Part shown: piece after piece, positions 36,357-45,024 of the stretch
How positions within the stretch are numbered: the first letter of the stretch is position 1
Layout of the letters: each line of letters starts with the position of its first letter
Assembly (NCBI RefSeq): GCF_008360935.1
Contig: NZ_SRXO01000005.1
Coordinates: 186,001 to 250,000, forward strand
Source of the DNA: Siccirubricoccus phaeus
GTDB lineage: Bacteria; Pseudomonadota; Alphaproteobacteria; Acetobacterales; Acetobacteraceae
Direction of reading: 5' to 3'
DNA: 64,000 bases
Program-made: the position numbers and the translations under genes
Notes under the pieces: model-generated
What the model saw: the letters and a program-made list of their open reading frames with translations, nothing else
What the model was told of the DNA's origin: nothing
The model's database searches: none

Positions 36357-37076
36357 ATGGAACCTCAGCCCCATATCCTGGTCGTCGACGATGACCGGGA
36401 GATCCGCGACCTCCTCTCCCGCTTCCTGGAGCGCCAGGGCATGCGCGTCTCCGCCGCGCGGGACGCCAAGGAGGCGCGGAAGCTCTGGCCGCTCGGCCGC
36501 TACCATCTGGTGGTGCTGGACCTGATGCTGCCGGGCGAAAGCGGCCTCGATCTGGCAAAATGGCTGCGCAGCCAGGCCGAGGTGCCGATCGTGATGCTGA
36601 CCGCGATGAGCGAGGAGACCGACCGCATCGTCGGCCTGGAACTCGGCGCCGACGACTATTTGGGAAAGCCCTTCAACCCGCGCGAATTGCTGGCCCGCAT
36701 CCGCGCCGTGCTGCGGCGCGCCAGCGGCGAGGGCAGCGGGCCGAAGGAGCCGCCGCCCAAGGCCATCCATTTCGCCGGCTGGGTGCTGGAACCCGCCCGC
36801 CGCCGCCTGGTGAACCCGGACGGGGTGGAGGTGCCGCTGACCGGCGGCGAATACGAGCTGCTGCAGGTGCTGGTGGAGCGCCCAAACCGCGTCCTCACCC
36901 GCGACATGCTGATGGATCTGCTGCGCGGCCGCCAGGCCGGGCCCTTCGACCGGGCGATCGACGTCGCCGTCTCCCGCCTCCGCCGCAAGCTGGAGGATGA
37001 CGGGCGCAACCCCAACCTCATCAAGACGGTGCGCGGCGGCGGCTACGTCCTGGCCGCCACCGTGGACCGCAATTGA
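36357..37076 (+). CDS. OmpR-family response regulator
   Basis: 239 residues: receiver domain with the acidic pocket VVDDDREIRDL, phospho-acceptor Asp55 in LVVLDLMLPG, Thr/Ser switch and Lys104 in LGKPFNPREL, then a winged-helix DNA-binding domain (LTGGEYELLQVLVERPNR, VSRLRRKLEDDGRNPNLI, TVRGGGYVLA). Cytosolic regulator working with the kinase encoded next; stop and start overlap. Target genes are unknown. The start at 36357 has the canonical receiver beginning; a longer open frame to 36189 crosses the promoter region. Confidence 0.95.
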   Translation: MEPQPHILVVDDDREIRDLLSRFLERQGMRVSAARDAKEARKLWPLGRYHLVVLDLMLPGESGLDLAKWLRSQAEVPIVMLTAMSEETDRIVGLELGADDYLGKPFNPRELLARIRAVLRRASGEGSGPKEPPPKAIHFAGWVLEPARRRLVNPDGVEVPLTGGEYELLQVLVERPNRVLTRDMLMDLLRGRQAGPFDRAIDVAVSRLRRKLEDDGRNPNLIKTVRGGGYVLAATVDRN

Positions 37077-38560
37077 GCGCCGCCACCTCGGACAGCGAGG
37101 CGGGCGGGGCCGCGCCCGAGCGGTCCCGGAACCAGCAGGCGGGCGAGCCGCCGCCCTCCCCGGGCCAGGCCCCCGGTTCCTCCCCGGGCTCTTCCCCAGG
37201 CTCTTCCCGCTGGCGGCTGCCCTGGCTCTGGCCGCAGAGCCTGGCCGGCCGCACCTCCCTGGTGCTGCTGCTTTCCCTCACCGTCATCCAGGCGCTGGGG
37301 CTGACCATCCATGCGCTGGACCGGGTGGATCTGCAGCGCTTCTCCCAGGGGCGGGAGATCTCGGCGCGCGCCATCAGCGCCTGGCGCACCGTCATCCTCG
37401 CCCCGCCGGAGCGGCGGCAGCAAATGCTGGCCGAGCTGGAAATGCCCCAGGGGCTGGAGGTGACGCTGGAGGACAAGCCCCGAGCGCGGCGCGACCAGCC
37501 CGCCCTGCCGCCGCCCATTCTCGGCATGCTGCGGCTGGATGTCATCGGCCTCGGCCCGCCGCGCTTCCGGCCGCGCGACGTCATCACCTCCTGGGGCGGG
37601 CCGGGCTCGCCGGAATTCCTGGTCTCCCTGCGGCTGCCGAGCGGGGAATGGCTCAACCTGCACATCCTGCTGCCGCCGCCGCGGCCCTGGCATTCGGAAA
37701 CCTTCCTCGTCGCCTTCCTGGCCATGACCCTGGCCGGCGGGTTGCTGATCTGGTGGGCGACCCGGCGGCTGACCCGGCCGGTGCGGGTGCTGGCCGAGGC
37801 CGCCGACCGGCTGGGCCGCGACGTGAACGCGCCCCCCCTGCCCGAGGCCGGGCCAAGCGAGGTGGCGACCGCCGCCCGCGCCTTCAACACCATGGCGGAG
37901 CGCATCCGCCGCTTCGTCAGCGACCGCACCCAGATGCTGGCCGCCATCGGGCATGACCTCCGCACGCCGATCACCCGGCTGCGCCTCCGCGCCGAGTTCA
38001 TGGAGGATGACGAGCAGCGGCGGAAGATGCTGGCCGATCTCGAGGAGATGGAGGCGATGGTGGCCGCCACCCTGGCCTTCGCCCGGGACGATTCCGCGGC
38101 CGAGCCGACCTCCGCCCTTGACCTGGCGGCACTTTGCCGCACCGTGCTGGACGAGACGGCGGATGCCCATCCGGAGCAGGCCGAGGCGCTGAGCTATGCT
38201 GGGGCGGAGCGGCTGGTGGTGCAGGTGCGGCCGGTGGCGATGAAGCGGGCGCTGGCCAACCTCATCGGCAACGCCCTGGCCTATGGCAATGCCGCGCAGG
38301 TGACGGTGCTGCCCCCCGCCGCCCCTGGCCAGCCCGCGCAGATCCGCATCGAGGATGAGGGCCCCGGCATTCCGCCGAGCGAGCTGGAAGCGGTGTTCCA
38401 GCCCTTCAAGCGGCTGGAGGGCAGCCGCAACCGGGAGACCGGCGGCACCGGGCTCGGCCTGCCCATCGCCCGCAACATCCTGCGCGGCCATGGCGGCGAC
38501 GTGGTGCTGCGCAACCGCCCGGCCGGGGGGCTGCTGGCGCTGGTGACCCTGCCCGTCTGA
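37073..38560 (+). CDS. Sensor histidine kinase (EnvZ-like)
   Basis: 495 residues from a TTG codon that overlaps the regulator's stop (TTGA); no ATG or GTG upstream of the first membrane helix is available. Order: Pro/Gly/Ser-rich cytosolic tail (GSSPGSSPGSS), helix TSLVLLLSLTVIQALGL, periplasmic domain to about 220, helix FLVAFLAMTLAGGLLIWW, HAMP, dimerisation domain with His294 in AAIGHDLRTPITRLR, and ATPase with NLIGNALAYG, DEGPGIPP and GTGLGLPIA. The sensed signal is unknown. The N-terminal tail of about 50 residues is unusual. Confidence 0.94.
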   Translation: MSAATSDSEAGGAAPERSRNQQAGEPPPSPGQAPGSSPGSSPGSSRWRLPWLWPQSLAGRTSLVLLLSLTVIQALGLTIHALDRVDLQRFSQGREISARAISAWRTVILAPPERRQQMLAELEMPQGLEVTLEDKPRARRDQPALPPPILGMLRLDVIGLGPPRFRPRDVITSWGGPGSPEFLVSLRLPSGEWLNLHILLPPPRPWHSETFLVAFLAMTLAGGLLIWWATRRLTRPVRVLAEAADRLGRDVNAPPLPEAGPSEVATAARAFNTMAERIRRFVSDRTQMLAAIGHDLRTPITRLRLRAEFMEDDEQRRKMLADLEEMEAMVAATLAFARDDSAAEPTSALDLAALCRTVLDETADAHPEQAEALSYAGAERLVVQVRPVAMKRALANLIGNALAYGNAAQVTVLPPAAPGQPAQIRIEDEGPGIPPSELEAVFQPFKRLEGSRNRETGGTGLGLPIARNILRGHGGDVVLRNRPAGGLLALVTLPV

Positions 38561-38629
38561 CCCCGACAGGGGCGATCCATCGCGCATGAGCGGAATTTCA
38601 CGCGACGCGAACGGGGTTCGGCGCTAGGG

Positions 38630-38656
38630 TCCAATTGATAATCATTCGCAATTGCA
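38630..38656 (+). promoter_or_regulatory. Fur-like box upstream of the FTR1 permease
   Basis: AATTGATAATCATTCGCAAT forms the core, 19 bp before the ATG. It fits the classical GATAATNATTNTC pattern and pairs with the 23355-23381 site in layout. CAATTG occurs at both ends (38632 and 38649). Confidence 0.7.
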
Positions 38657-38674
38657 GAGAAGCTGCAGGCCACC

Positions 38675-39469
38675 ATGTCGAACGCCGTCGAAGCCGCCCT
38701 GATCCTGCTGCGGGAAGGGCTGGAAGCCATCCTGGTCCTCGCCGCCCTGGCCGCCCTGCTGCGCCGCATGGCGCCGGAGCGGATGGGCGCCCTCTGGGGC
38801 GGCGCCGGCCTCGGCCTGCTGGCCAGCCTGGCCACCGCCGCCGCCTACATCGCCTGGCGCGACGGGGTGCATGACGACACGGTGGAGGGCATCACCTGCC
38901 TGCTCGCCGCCGCCATCATGCTCTGGACCGGCGGCTGGCTCTGGCGGCGCTCCGACCCGCGCGGCTGGAAGCAGAGTCTGCAGCGCCAGGCGGAGGCGGC
39001 GCTGGCGGCCAGGCGCGTTGCCATCGCCATCGGCACCATCAGCTTCCTGGCGGTGTTCCGGGAAGGGGCGGAAACCATCCTCTTCCTGGCCGCCCTGGCG
39101 CAGGATGGTGGCTGGGGCGGCATGGTGGTCGGGCTGCTGGTGGCCTCGCTGGGGCTCGCCGTGCTGTGGGTGGTGCTGAACCGGGCGGCGGTGCGGCTGC
39201 CGCTCGGGCCGCTGTTCAAGGCCACCTCGCTCTTCCTGCTGCTCATGGCCGCGCGCCTGGTCGGCGCCGCCATCCAGGAATTCCAGGAACAGGCGATGGT
39301 GGGGTTCGAGCCGGCGGACCTGCCCGACTGGGTCGTGGATATCGGCGTCTCGCCGAGCTGGCAGGGAATCGGCGCCCAGGCGGCGGTGCTGGTGCTGGCA
39401 GGGGTGGTGCTGCTGCTGGCGCGGCGGGCCGGGGCGGAGGCTGGGTCCGCCGCGGCGGCGGCGGAGTAA
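38675..39469 (+). CDS. FTR1-family iron permease
   Basis: 264 residues with about seven membrane helices. The iron-binding REGLE motif is at 13-17 ([10 protein letters not shown]) and the second, REGAE, at 130-134 ([11 protein letters not shown]); the second differs from the consensus REGLE by L to A, which occurs in several bacterial EfeU/FTR1 proteins. Imports iron across the inner membrane, usually with EfeO/EfeB, which are missing nearby. A Fur-like box stands just upstream. Separated from the histidine kinase by 114 bp, so an independent promoter is likely. Confidence 0.93.
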   Translation: MSNAVEAALILLREGLEAILVLAALAALLRRMAPERMGALWGGAGLGLLASLATAAAYIAWRDGVHDDTVEGITCLLAAAIMLWTGGWLWRRSDPRGWKQSLQRQAEAALAARRVAIAIGTISFLAVFREGAETILFLAALAQDGGWGGMVVGLLVASLGLAVLWVVLNRAAVRLPLGPLFKATSLFLLLMAARLVGAAIQEFQEQAMVGFEPADLPDWVVDIGVSPSWQGIGAQAAVLVLAGVVLLLARRAGAEAGSAAAAAE

Positions 39470-39470
39470 T

Positions 39471-39560
39471 CGGGGGCTTCGCCCCCGCGCCCCCAGCAGG
39501 AGGCGCCGCCTCCTGCACCTCCGCCGGGGCCAGGACCTGGCCCCGGACCCCGGTCTGAGT
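39471..39560. repeat. Gene-end GC repeat, copy H, with terminal hairpin
   Basis: CGGGGGC-TTC-GCCCCCG (39471-39487) begins one base after the FTR1 stop codon. Next comes AGGAGGCGCCGCCTCCT and the family's GGCCAGGACCTGGCC. Probable terminator. Confidence 0.7.
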
Positions 39561-39665
39561 CCTGGACCCGTGGGTTCAACCGGCCGACAGATGGCGACGG
39601 CCTCTGGCGTTCGCCCCAAGGGCATGGCAGCAACGGTGCGACAAACCCCCCAAGGGGGGTCTGCC

Positions 39666-40622
39666 ATGGAGACCGCCATGTCCCGAAGCCTCCGCGTCGC
39701 CGTGCAGATGGACCCGATCCAGTCCATCAACATCGACGCCGACAGCACCTTCGCCCTGATGCTGGAAGCCCAGGCGCGCGGCCACACGCTGTACCACTAC
39801 CATGTCCGCGACCTGGCCCTGGCCGGCGGCCGGCTGGTGGCGCAGGCGGAGCCGGTGACGGTGGAGCGCAAGCACGGCGCCCATTGGCAGTTCCGCGAGA
39901 CGGCGGAGCTGGACCTCGCCACCTGCGACGTGGTGCTGATGCGCCAGGACCCGCCCTTCGACATGGCCTACATCACCGCCACCCACCTGCTGGAGCACAT
40001 CCACCCGAAGACCCTGGTGGTGAACGACCCGGCCAGCGTCCGCAACGCCCCCGAAAAGCTTTTCGTCCTGCATTTCCCCGAGCTGATGCCGGAGACGCTG
40101 GTGACGGCGGACCGGCGGCAGATCCTGCGCTTCCGGGAGAAGCATGGCGACATCATCATCAAGCCGCTCTTCGGCAATGGCGGCGCCGGGGTGTTCCACA
40201 TCAAGCCCGGCGATTCCAACCTGAACAGCCTGATCGAGATGTTCACCGAACGCTCGCGCGAGCCGCTGATGGTGCAGCGCTACGTGCCGGAGGTGCGCCA
40301 GGGCGACAAGCGCATCATCCTGGTGGATGGCGTGGCGATGGGCGCCATCAACCGCGTGCCGGCGGCAGGCGAATCGCGCAGCAACATGCATGTCGGCGGC
40401 CGGCCGGAGCAGACCACGCTGACGCCGCGCGAGCAGGAGATCTGCGCCGCCATCGGGCCGGAGCTGAAGCGGCGCGGGCTGATCTTCGTCGGCATCGACG
40501 TGATCGGCGGCTATCTGACGGAGATCAACGTGACCTCGCCGACCGGGCTGCAGGAGATCGCCCGCTTCGACGGGGTGAACCTGGCCGGGGCGATCTGGGA
40601 CGCGATCGAGGCGCAGCGGTAG
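39666..40622 (+). CDS. gshB: Glutathione synthase
   Basis: 318 residues. ATP-grasp enzyme joining gamma-glutamylcysteine and glycine. Visible: [19 protein letters not shown] (family start), [41 protein letters not shown] (ATP loop), [14 protein letters not shown], and [14 protein letters not shown] (metal-binding Asn). ATG at 39666 with AAGGGGGG before it; a second ATG at 39678 with GGAG would give 314 residues. Normal length for the family. Followed by a gene-end hairpin at 40624. Confidence 0.97.
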   Translation: METAMSRSLRVAVQMDPIQSINIDADSTFALMLEAQARGHTLYHYHVRDLALAGGRLVAQAEPVTVERKHGAHWQFRETAELDLATCDVVLMRQDPPFDMAYITATHLLEHIHPKTLVVNDPASVRNAPEKLFVLHFPELMPETLVTADRRQILRFREKHGDIIIKPLFGNGGAGVFHIKPGDSNLNSLIEMFTERSREPLMVQRYVPEVRQGDKRIILVDGVAMGAINRVPAAGESRSNMHVGGRPEQTTLTPREQEICAAIGPELKRRGLIFVGIDVIGGYLTEINVTSPTGLQEIARFDGVNLAGAIWDAIEAQR

Positions 40623-40623
40623 G

Positions 40624-40850
40624 CGGGGCGCTGCCCCGGGCCCCGGCAGGGGCTCTGCCCGTTGGCGGCAGTGCCGCCACCCCTCGCCGGGGCTGAGGCT
40701 TGGCCCCGGACCCCGCCCTGAGTCTGCTGGTTGGACCCACGGGTCTGGAACCCAGACCGGGGTCCGGGGACCGGTCCGGTCCCCGGCGGAGGTGCAGGAG
40801 GCAGCGCCTCCTGCCGGGGGCGTGGGGGCGGAGCCCCGTCACCTCACGGC
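40624..40850. repeat. Double gene-end GC repeat between convergent gshB and hisE
   Basis: CGGGGC-GCT-GCCCCG (40624-40638) beside gshB's stop, and GGGGC-GGA-GCCCC (40825-40837) beside hisE's stop, with CCGGACCCC and GGGGTCCGG halves in inverted order between them. Same design as 24957-25137. Confidence 0.7.
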
Positions 40851-41356
40851 AGCTTCGTCGTCCTCGCCGCCCTGACGATCCCCTTCGGCCTCGCCGCCTT
40901 CTCGACGATTCCGCTGATCCCCTGGCGCCGGTGCAGTTCCGCCCAGACCTCCTCCGGCCTTATGCCGCCATCCACCCACACCACCACCAGGTGGTAGAGC
41001 AGATCGGCGCTCTCCAGGATCGTCTCGGCCCGGTGGCCCTGCGTCGCCTCGATGACGCATTCCACCGCTTCCTCGCCCAGCTTCTGCGCCACCTTGGCGG
41101 TGCCGCGGGCCATCAGCCGGGCGGAATGGGAATGGTTCACATCGCCGGAAAGGCGCCGCTGCTCCACCGTCTGCCACAGCCGGTCCAGCACCGTGGCGTC
41201 GCCATCCGCGGCGGGGATGTCGAGCGGCGCCAGGATGCGCTTCTCCACCGAGCGGACGGATTTCGGCGGCTTCTTGGTCTTGGCGGGCGCCGCCACCGCT
41301 TCCGGCATCGGCAGGCTGGCCGCCTTGGCGGCTTTCTTCTTCGGGCTTTTCGGCAT
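40844..41356 (-). CDS. hisE: Phosphoribosyl-ATP pyrophosphatase HisE with basic extension
   Basis: 170 residues; HisE alone is about 105. The C-terminal 115 residues are the enzyme: [26 protein letters not shown] with the metal-binding Glu pair, [13 protein letters not shown]. It hydrolyses PR-ATP to PR-AMP, second step of histidine synthesis. The N-terminal 55 residues ([17 protein letters not shown]...) are Lys/Ala/Pro-rich and resemble histone-like tails; a start near residue 50 has no alternative start codon with ribosome-binding site. The ATG overlaps the hisF stop (TGATG). Confidence 0.93.
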   Translation of the reverse strand: MPKSPKKKAAKAASLPMPEAVAAPAKTKKPPKSVRSVEKRILAPLDIPAADGDATVLDRLWQTVEQRRLSGDVNHSHSARLMARGTAKVAQKLGEEAVECVIEATQGHRAETILESADLLYHLVVVWVDGGIRPEEVWAELHRRQGISGIVEKAARPKGIVRAARTTKLP

Positions 41357-42141
41357 CAGGCGGCCTCCGCCGGCAGCGGCCGCACCGGCAGGCCGGCGGC
41401 GGCCAGCGCCGCCTTGGCATCCCCGATCCGGAACTCGCCATAGTGGAACACGCTGGCGGCGAGCAGCCCGCTGGCCCCGGCCCTCGCCCCCTCGACGAAA
41501 TGCTGCACCGTGCCGACGCCGCCCGAGGCGATGATCGGCACCGGTACCGCAGCGCGGACGGCGCGCAGCAGCTCCAGGTCGAAACCGGATTTCGTGCCGT
41601 CCCGGTCCATGCTGGTCAGCAGGATCTCCCCGGCGCCCGCCGCCGCCATGCGCGCGGCCCATTGCACGGCATCGATGCCGGTGCCGCGGCGGCCGCCATG
41701 GGTGAAGACTTCCCATCCCCCTGGCCACCGCCCCGGTGCCGATTGCCGCGCATCCACCGCGACGACGATCGCCTGGCTGCCGAAGGCCTCCGCCGCGCGG
41801 GTGACGAGCTCGGGCTCCGCCACCGCGGCGCTGTTGATGCTGACCTTGTCGGCGCCGGCGAGCAGCAGGCGGCGGCAATCCTCCACGCTGCGCACGCCGC
41901 CGCCGACGGTCAGCGGAATGAAGACCTCGGCGGCGGTGCGGGAGACGACGTCGTACATCGTGTCGCGATTTTCATGCGTTGCGCCGATGTCGAGGAAGGT
42001 GATCTCGTCCGCGCCTTCGCGGTCATAGGCGCGGGCCTGCTCCACCGGGTCCCCGGCATCGCGCAGCGCGACGAAGTTCACGCCCTTCACGACGCGGCCT
42101 TCCTTCACGTCCAGGCAGGGGATGACGCGCAATGCGAGCAT
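41356..42141 (-). CDS. hisF: Imidazole glycerol phosphate synthase subunit HisF
   Basis: 261 residues, complete cyclase barrel: [19 protein letters not shown] (catalytic Asp), [42 protein letters not shown] (second catalytic Asp), [17 protein letters not shown] and IIASGGVGT. Uses ammonia supplied by HisH to convert PRFAR to IGP and AICAR. Start at 42141 matches the family. Overlaps hisE by one base. Separated from hisA by the binding-protein and MNT genes, unusual for this operon. Confidence 0.97.
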   Translation of the reverse strand: MLALRVIPCLDVKEGRVVKGVNFVALRDAGDPVEQARAYDREGADEITFLDIGATHENRDTMYDVVSRTAAEVFIPLTVGGGVRSVEDCRRLLLAGADKVSINSAAVAEPELVTRAAEAFGSQAIVVAVDARQSAPGRWPGGWEVFTHGGRRGTGIDAVQWAARMAAAGAGEILLTSMDRDGTKSGFDLELLRAVRAAVPVPIIASGGVGTVQHFVEGARAGASGLLAASVFHYGEFRIGDAKAALAAAGLPVRPLPAEAA

Positions 42142-42285
42142 CGCTTGGGGGGCCTCCGGCAAGGCACGCAAGGGGCGCGCCACGCGACGCGCCAGGAAGA
42201 GCGCGCCGGTCGGCCCCCATGGCGGGGATGCGCGCCCAGGTCAAGCGATGTTGCCGCGTCATTATCCGGTCGTCAGCGCATGCCG

Positions 42286-43077
42286 TCAGCGCGGCAGCGG
42301 GATCAGCCCGGTGGCGGCGATGGTCGGCCGCGCTTCCGGCCCCTGCAGGAAGGCGATGAATTGCCGCGCCAGCTCCCGCTGCTGCGACTTCGCCGCAAGG
42401 CCGGCGGAGAAGATCGTCACCTGCTGCACCTCGCGCGGGATCTCGCCGACGAAGTCGGTGCCGCGCTCGGGCAGCAGCTCGCTCACCTGCTGGAAGCCGA
42501 TCTCCAGCTCGCCGCGGGCGACGCGGCTGGCGACGCGGTCCGTCACCACCCGCACCGCCTTCGGGATCACCTGCTCGGCGACGCCGAGCCGGGGGAATAG
42601 CTCGTTGGAGAGGTAGGTGCCGGAAGCGCTGGCGGAATAGCCGATGGATTTCGCCTCCAGCAGGGTGCGGCGCAGGGCATCCACGGTGGAGATGTCCGGG
42701 TGGCGGGCGCCGGCGCGGACCACCATGCCGATGGTCGATTCCACCAGATCGGTGCGGCTGCCGGGGAGGACATGGCCGGCCGTCACCAGCCGGTCCAGCG
42801 CCGGGGCGGCGAGGACGACGACATCGGTGGTCTCGCCCTTCTCCAGCCGGGCCGGGATGGCGGTGGGGGAGACGCCCATGGAGGAGCCGCGGATGATGGT
42901 GATGCGGTGGCCCGTCGCCGCCTCGAATTGCGGGGCGAGCTTGCCGAGGGCGGCATCGAAGCCGCCGGAGGTCATGACGAGGAGCTCGGCGGCCTGGGCC
43001 AGGGCGGGGACCAGGGCGGGTGCCGCGGCGAGGAGGGCCGCGAGCAGGGCGCGGCGGGCGAGGGCGGGCATTCGCAT
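42286..43077 (-). CDS. ModA-like periplasmic substrate-binding protein
   Basis: 263 residues with a signal peptide (RRALLAALLAAAPALVPALAQA). Mature domain: LLVMTSGGFDAALGKLAPQF, GSSMGVSPTAIPARLEKGE, VVLAAPALDRLV, typical of the molybdate/tungstate-binding ModA-like class often annotated as extracellular solute-binding family 11-like. The ligand-binding residues of true ModA are not clear, and no ABC permease or ATPase adjoins it. It lies 144 bp upstream of hisF on the same strand, interrupting the histidine gene order. Ligand unknown. Confidence 0.85.
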   Translation of the reverse strand: MRMPALARRALLAALLAAAPALVPALAQAAELLVMTSGGFDAALGKLAPQFEAATGHRITIIRGSSMGVSPTAIPARLEKGETTDVVVLAAPALDRLVTAGHVLPGSRTDLVESTIGMVVRAGARHPDISTVDALRRTLLEAKSIGYSASASGTYLSNELFPRLGVAEQVIPKAVRVVTDRVASRVARGELEIGFQQVSELLPERGTDFVGEIPREVQQVTIFSAGLAAKSQQRELARQFIAFLQGPEARPTIAATGLIPLPR

Positions 43078-43135
43078 GGGACGTTTCCCCCTGATAGGCT
43101 GGCCGGAGCCTATCCCCGGGCCATGACCTGCGCCA

Positions 43136-43441
43136 ATGGAACGACCCCTGACTGAATACCGTTTCCTGCAGGCGCTGCGCGACCTGCCCTTTGTCGAGGC
43201 CATCTGGCTGTTCGGCAGCCGGGCGCGCGGCTTTGCGCGGGACCGGAGCGATATCGACCTGGCGCTGCTCTGCCCCCGGGCGACGGCGGCGGATTGGACG
43301 GCGGCGGAGGCGATCGTGGAAGGGGCGGATACGCTGCTGTCCATCGATCTGGTGCGCTTCGATGCGCTGCCGGAGGGCAGCGAGCTGCGGCAGGCGATCC
43401 TGCGCACCCATGTGCCGCTGTTCGAGCGGCGGGCGGCATGA
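43136..43441 (+). CDS. Minimal nucleotidyltransferase (MNT) domain protein, antitoxin-type
   Basis: 101 residues. The MNT signature is complete: LFGSRARG (26-32) with SDIDLALL (Asp39, Asp41). In MNT/HEPN (MntA/HepT-type) modules this enzyme AMPylates the HEPN partner and neutralises its RNase toxicity. Here the partner follows with an ATGA overlap but is truncated. Lies on the strand opposite to the surrounding histidine genes. The function may be lost or redirected without a full partner. Confidence 0.9.
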   Translation: MERPLTEYRFLQALRDLPFVEAIWLFGSRARGFARDRSDIDLALLCPRATAADWTAAEAIVEGADTLLSIDLVRFDALPEGSELRQAILRTHVPLFERRAA

Positions 43442-43668
43442 GCGGCGAGGCGGTGGCGGCGCTGCGGGAGCGGCTCGGGCAGGTCGCCCAGGCGCTGGAC
43501 CGGTTCGGGGCGGCCCTGGCCCGCGACCCGGCCAGCGACGACCTGCTGGTGGACGCGACCATCCAACGCTTCGAATTCAGCATCGAGCTGTTCTGGAGTG
43601 CCGCCCAGGCGGCGTTGCGGCGGGAGGGGATCGAGGCCAGGAGCCCCCGCGCTGCACAGTCAGCGTGA
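43438..43668 (+). pseudogene. Truncated HEPN-domain protein (HI0074/HepT-like), end formed by a repeat
   Basis: 76 residues where the family has about 130. The N-terminal helices are normal (RLGQVAQALDRFGAALA; DATIQRFEFSIELFWSAAQAAL), then the reading frame enters the hairpin repeat at about 43652 and stops: the last residues AAQSA are repeat-encoded. The second half with the Rx4-6H RNase motif is gone, so the protein cannot be a functional HEPN nuclease. ATGA overlap with the MNT gene. Confidence 0.75.
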
Positions 43669-43679
43669 AACCGCTCTAG
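43645..43679. repeat. Half of hairpin-repeat module 3, at the HEPN/hisA junction
   Basis: GCTGCACAGTCAGCGTGAAA and the following CCGCTCTAG match, with a few changes, the two arms of module 3 in array 1 (5563-5606), read in inverse order. It supplies the stop of the truncated HEPN gene on one strand and, through CTAG, the TAG stop of hisA on the other. Confidence 0.75.
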
Positions 43680-44437
43680 CCCCCCGTCAGGGCCAGCGCC
43701 GCCGCCGGATCCACCCGCCCGTCATAGAGCGCGCGGCCGATGATGACGCCCTCGATCCCCTCGGCGGCCACCGCCGCCAGGGCTTCCAGATCGGCGAGCG
43801 AGGCGACGCCGCCCGAGGCGATGACCGGCAGCCGCACGGCACGGGCCAGCGCCAGCGTCGCCGCGACATTCACCCCGCCCAGCATCCCGTCGCGGTCGAT
43901 ATCGGTGTAGATGATGGCCGCCGCCCCGGCATCCTCGAAGCGCTTCGCCACTGTCTCGGCCGGCAGGGTGCTCACCTCCGCCCAGCCCTCGGTCGCCACC
44001 ATGCCGCCCTTGGCGTCGATGCCCAGCGCCACGCGCCCGGGAAAGGCGCGGCAGGCCGCCAGGGCGAAATCCGGGTCCTTCACCGCCGCCGAGCCGAGGA
44101 TGATCCGGCTGACGCCGCTGGCCAGCCAGGCCTCGGCCGTTGCCATGCTGCGGATGCCGCCGCCGAGCTGCACCTTGATGCCCCCGGCGACGCCCCCGGC
44201 CCCCCCCTGCACGGCGGCGAGGATCGCCTGCACCGCCGCCGCATTGGCCGGGCGGCCGGCGAAGGCGCCGTCCAGATCCACCACGTGCACCCAGGCAAAG
44301 CCGGCAGCCGCGAAGCCGGCGGCCTGAGCGGCGGGGTCGGCGCCATAGACCGTGGCCTGGTTCATTTCGCCCCGCTTCAGCCGGACCACCCGGCCGCCCT
44401 TCAAATCGATGGCGGGGTAGAGGGTGAGCTTCGCCAT
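43676..44437 (-). CDS. hisA: ProFAR isomerase HisA
   Basis: 253 residues. Barrel homologous to His[19 protein letters not shown] (catalytic Asp), [58 protein letters not shown] (second Asp) and [13 protein letters not shown]. Converts ProFAR to PRFAR. The stop lies in a repeat CTAG. Eight bp separate it from the GNAT gene upstream, so it belongs to the hisB-DUF2628-hisH-GNAT-hisA unit. Confidence 0.97.
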   Translation of the reverse strand: MAKLTLYPAIDLKGGRVVRLKRGEMNQATVYGADPAAQAAGFAAAGFAWVHVVDLDGAFAGRPANAAAVQAILAAVQGGAGGVAGGIKVQLGGGIRSMATAEAWLASGVSRIILGSAAVKDPDFALAACRAFPGRVALGIDAKGGMVATEGWAEVSTLPAETVAKRFEDAGAAAIIYTDIDRDGMLGGVNVAATLALARAVRLPVIASGGVASLADLEALAAVAAEGIEGVIIGRALYDGRVDPAAALALTGG

Positions 44438-44445
44438 CGCGGGAC

Positions 44446-45024
44446 CTATTGGTTCAGCCCCAGCACCTGGCCGGTGCTGCGGCCACGGCCCGGCTCCAGG
44501 GGCTTGTAATAGTAATGGCCGGCGACGGTCTGGCCGCGCACCCGCGCATAGGCGGGATGGGTGCCCCAGCGGATATAGCCCATGCCCTCGAAGAGGTTGA
44601 TCGCGGTCTGCTGCGTCTCCCGCACATCCAGGTTGAGGACGCGGTGGCCGAGGGCGGCGGCGCGCTCCTCCACCCGCCGCAGCATCAGCCGGGCGAGGCC
44701 ATGGCCGCGGGCATAGGGGGCGATATAGGCATGGGTCAGGGTGGCGCCGATCGCCTGCGCCTCATTGTTGCGGGGCGGGCGGACGAGCTGGGCGCTGCCC
44801 ACCACCATGCCGTCCAGCCGGGCGATGAACAGCTCCCGTTCCGGCACCAGCAGCACGCCGCGGAAATGGCGTTCCAGGGCAGCGCGGCCCTGGGGCTCGA
44901 TCCAGCCGAAGCCGCCGCCCTCGATGATGGCGGCATCGGTCGCCTCGCAGAGCTCCGCCATGTCGTGGTCGGAAAGCTCGGTGACGCGTTCGACCAGGAG
45001 ATGGGTGGGAGAGGTCTCGCTCAT
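44446..45024 (-). CDS. GNAT N-acetyltransferase inside the histidine operon
   Basis: 192 residues. GNAT core: [20 protein letters not shown] (strands), [22 protein letters not shown] (acetyl-CoA loop RGHGLA) and [18 protein letters not shown]. Overlaps hisH by ATGA and hisA follows by 8 bp, so it is co-translated with histidine genes. Substrate unknown; the location suggests neither a histidine step nor a simple insertion, as spacing is that of a settled operon member. Confidence 0.9.
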   Translation of the reverse strand: MSETSPTHLLVERVTELSDHDMAELCEATDAAIIEGGGFGWIEPQGRAALERHFRGVLLVPERELFIARLDGMVVGSAQLVRPPRNNEAQAIGATLTHAYIAPYARGHGLARLMLRRVEERAAALGHRVLNLDVRETQQTAINLFEGMGYIRWGTHPAYARVRGQTVAGHYYYKPLEPGRGRSTGQVLGLNQ

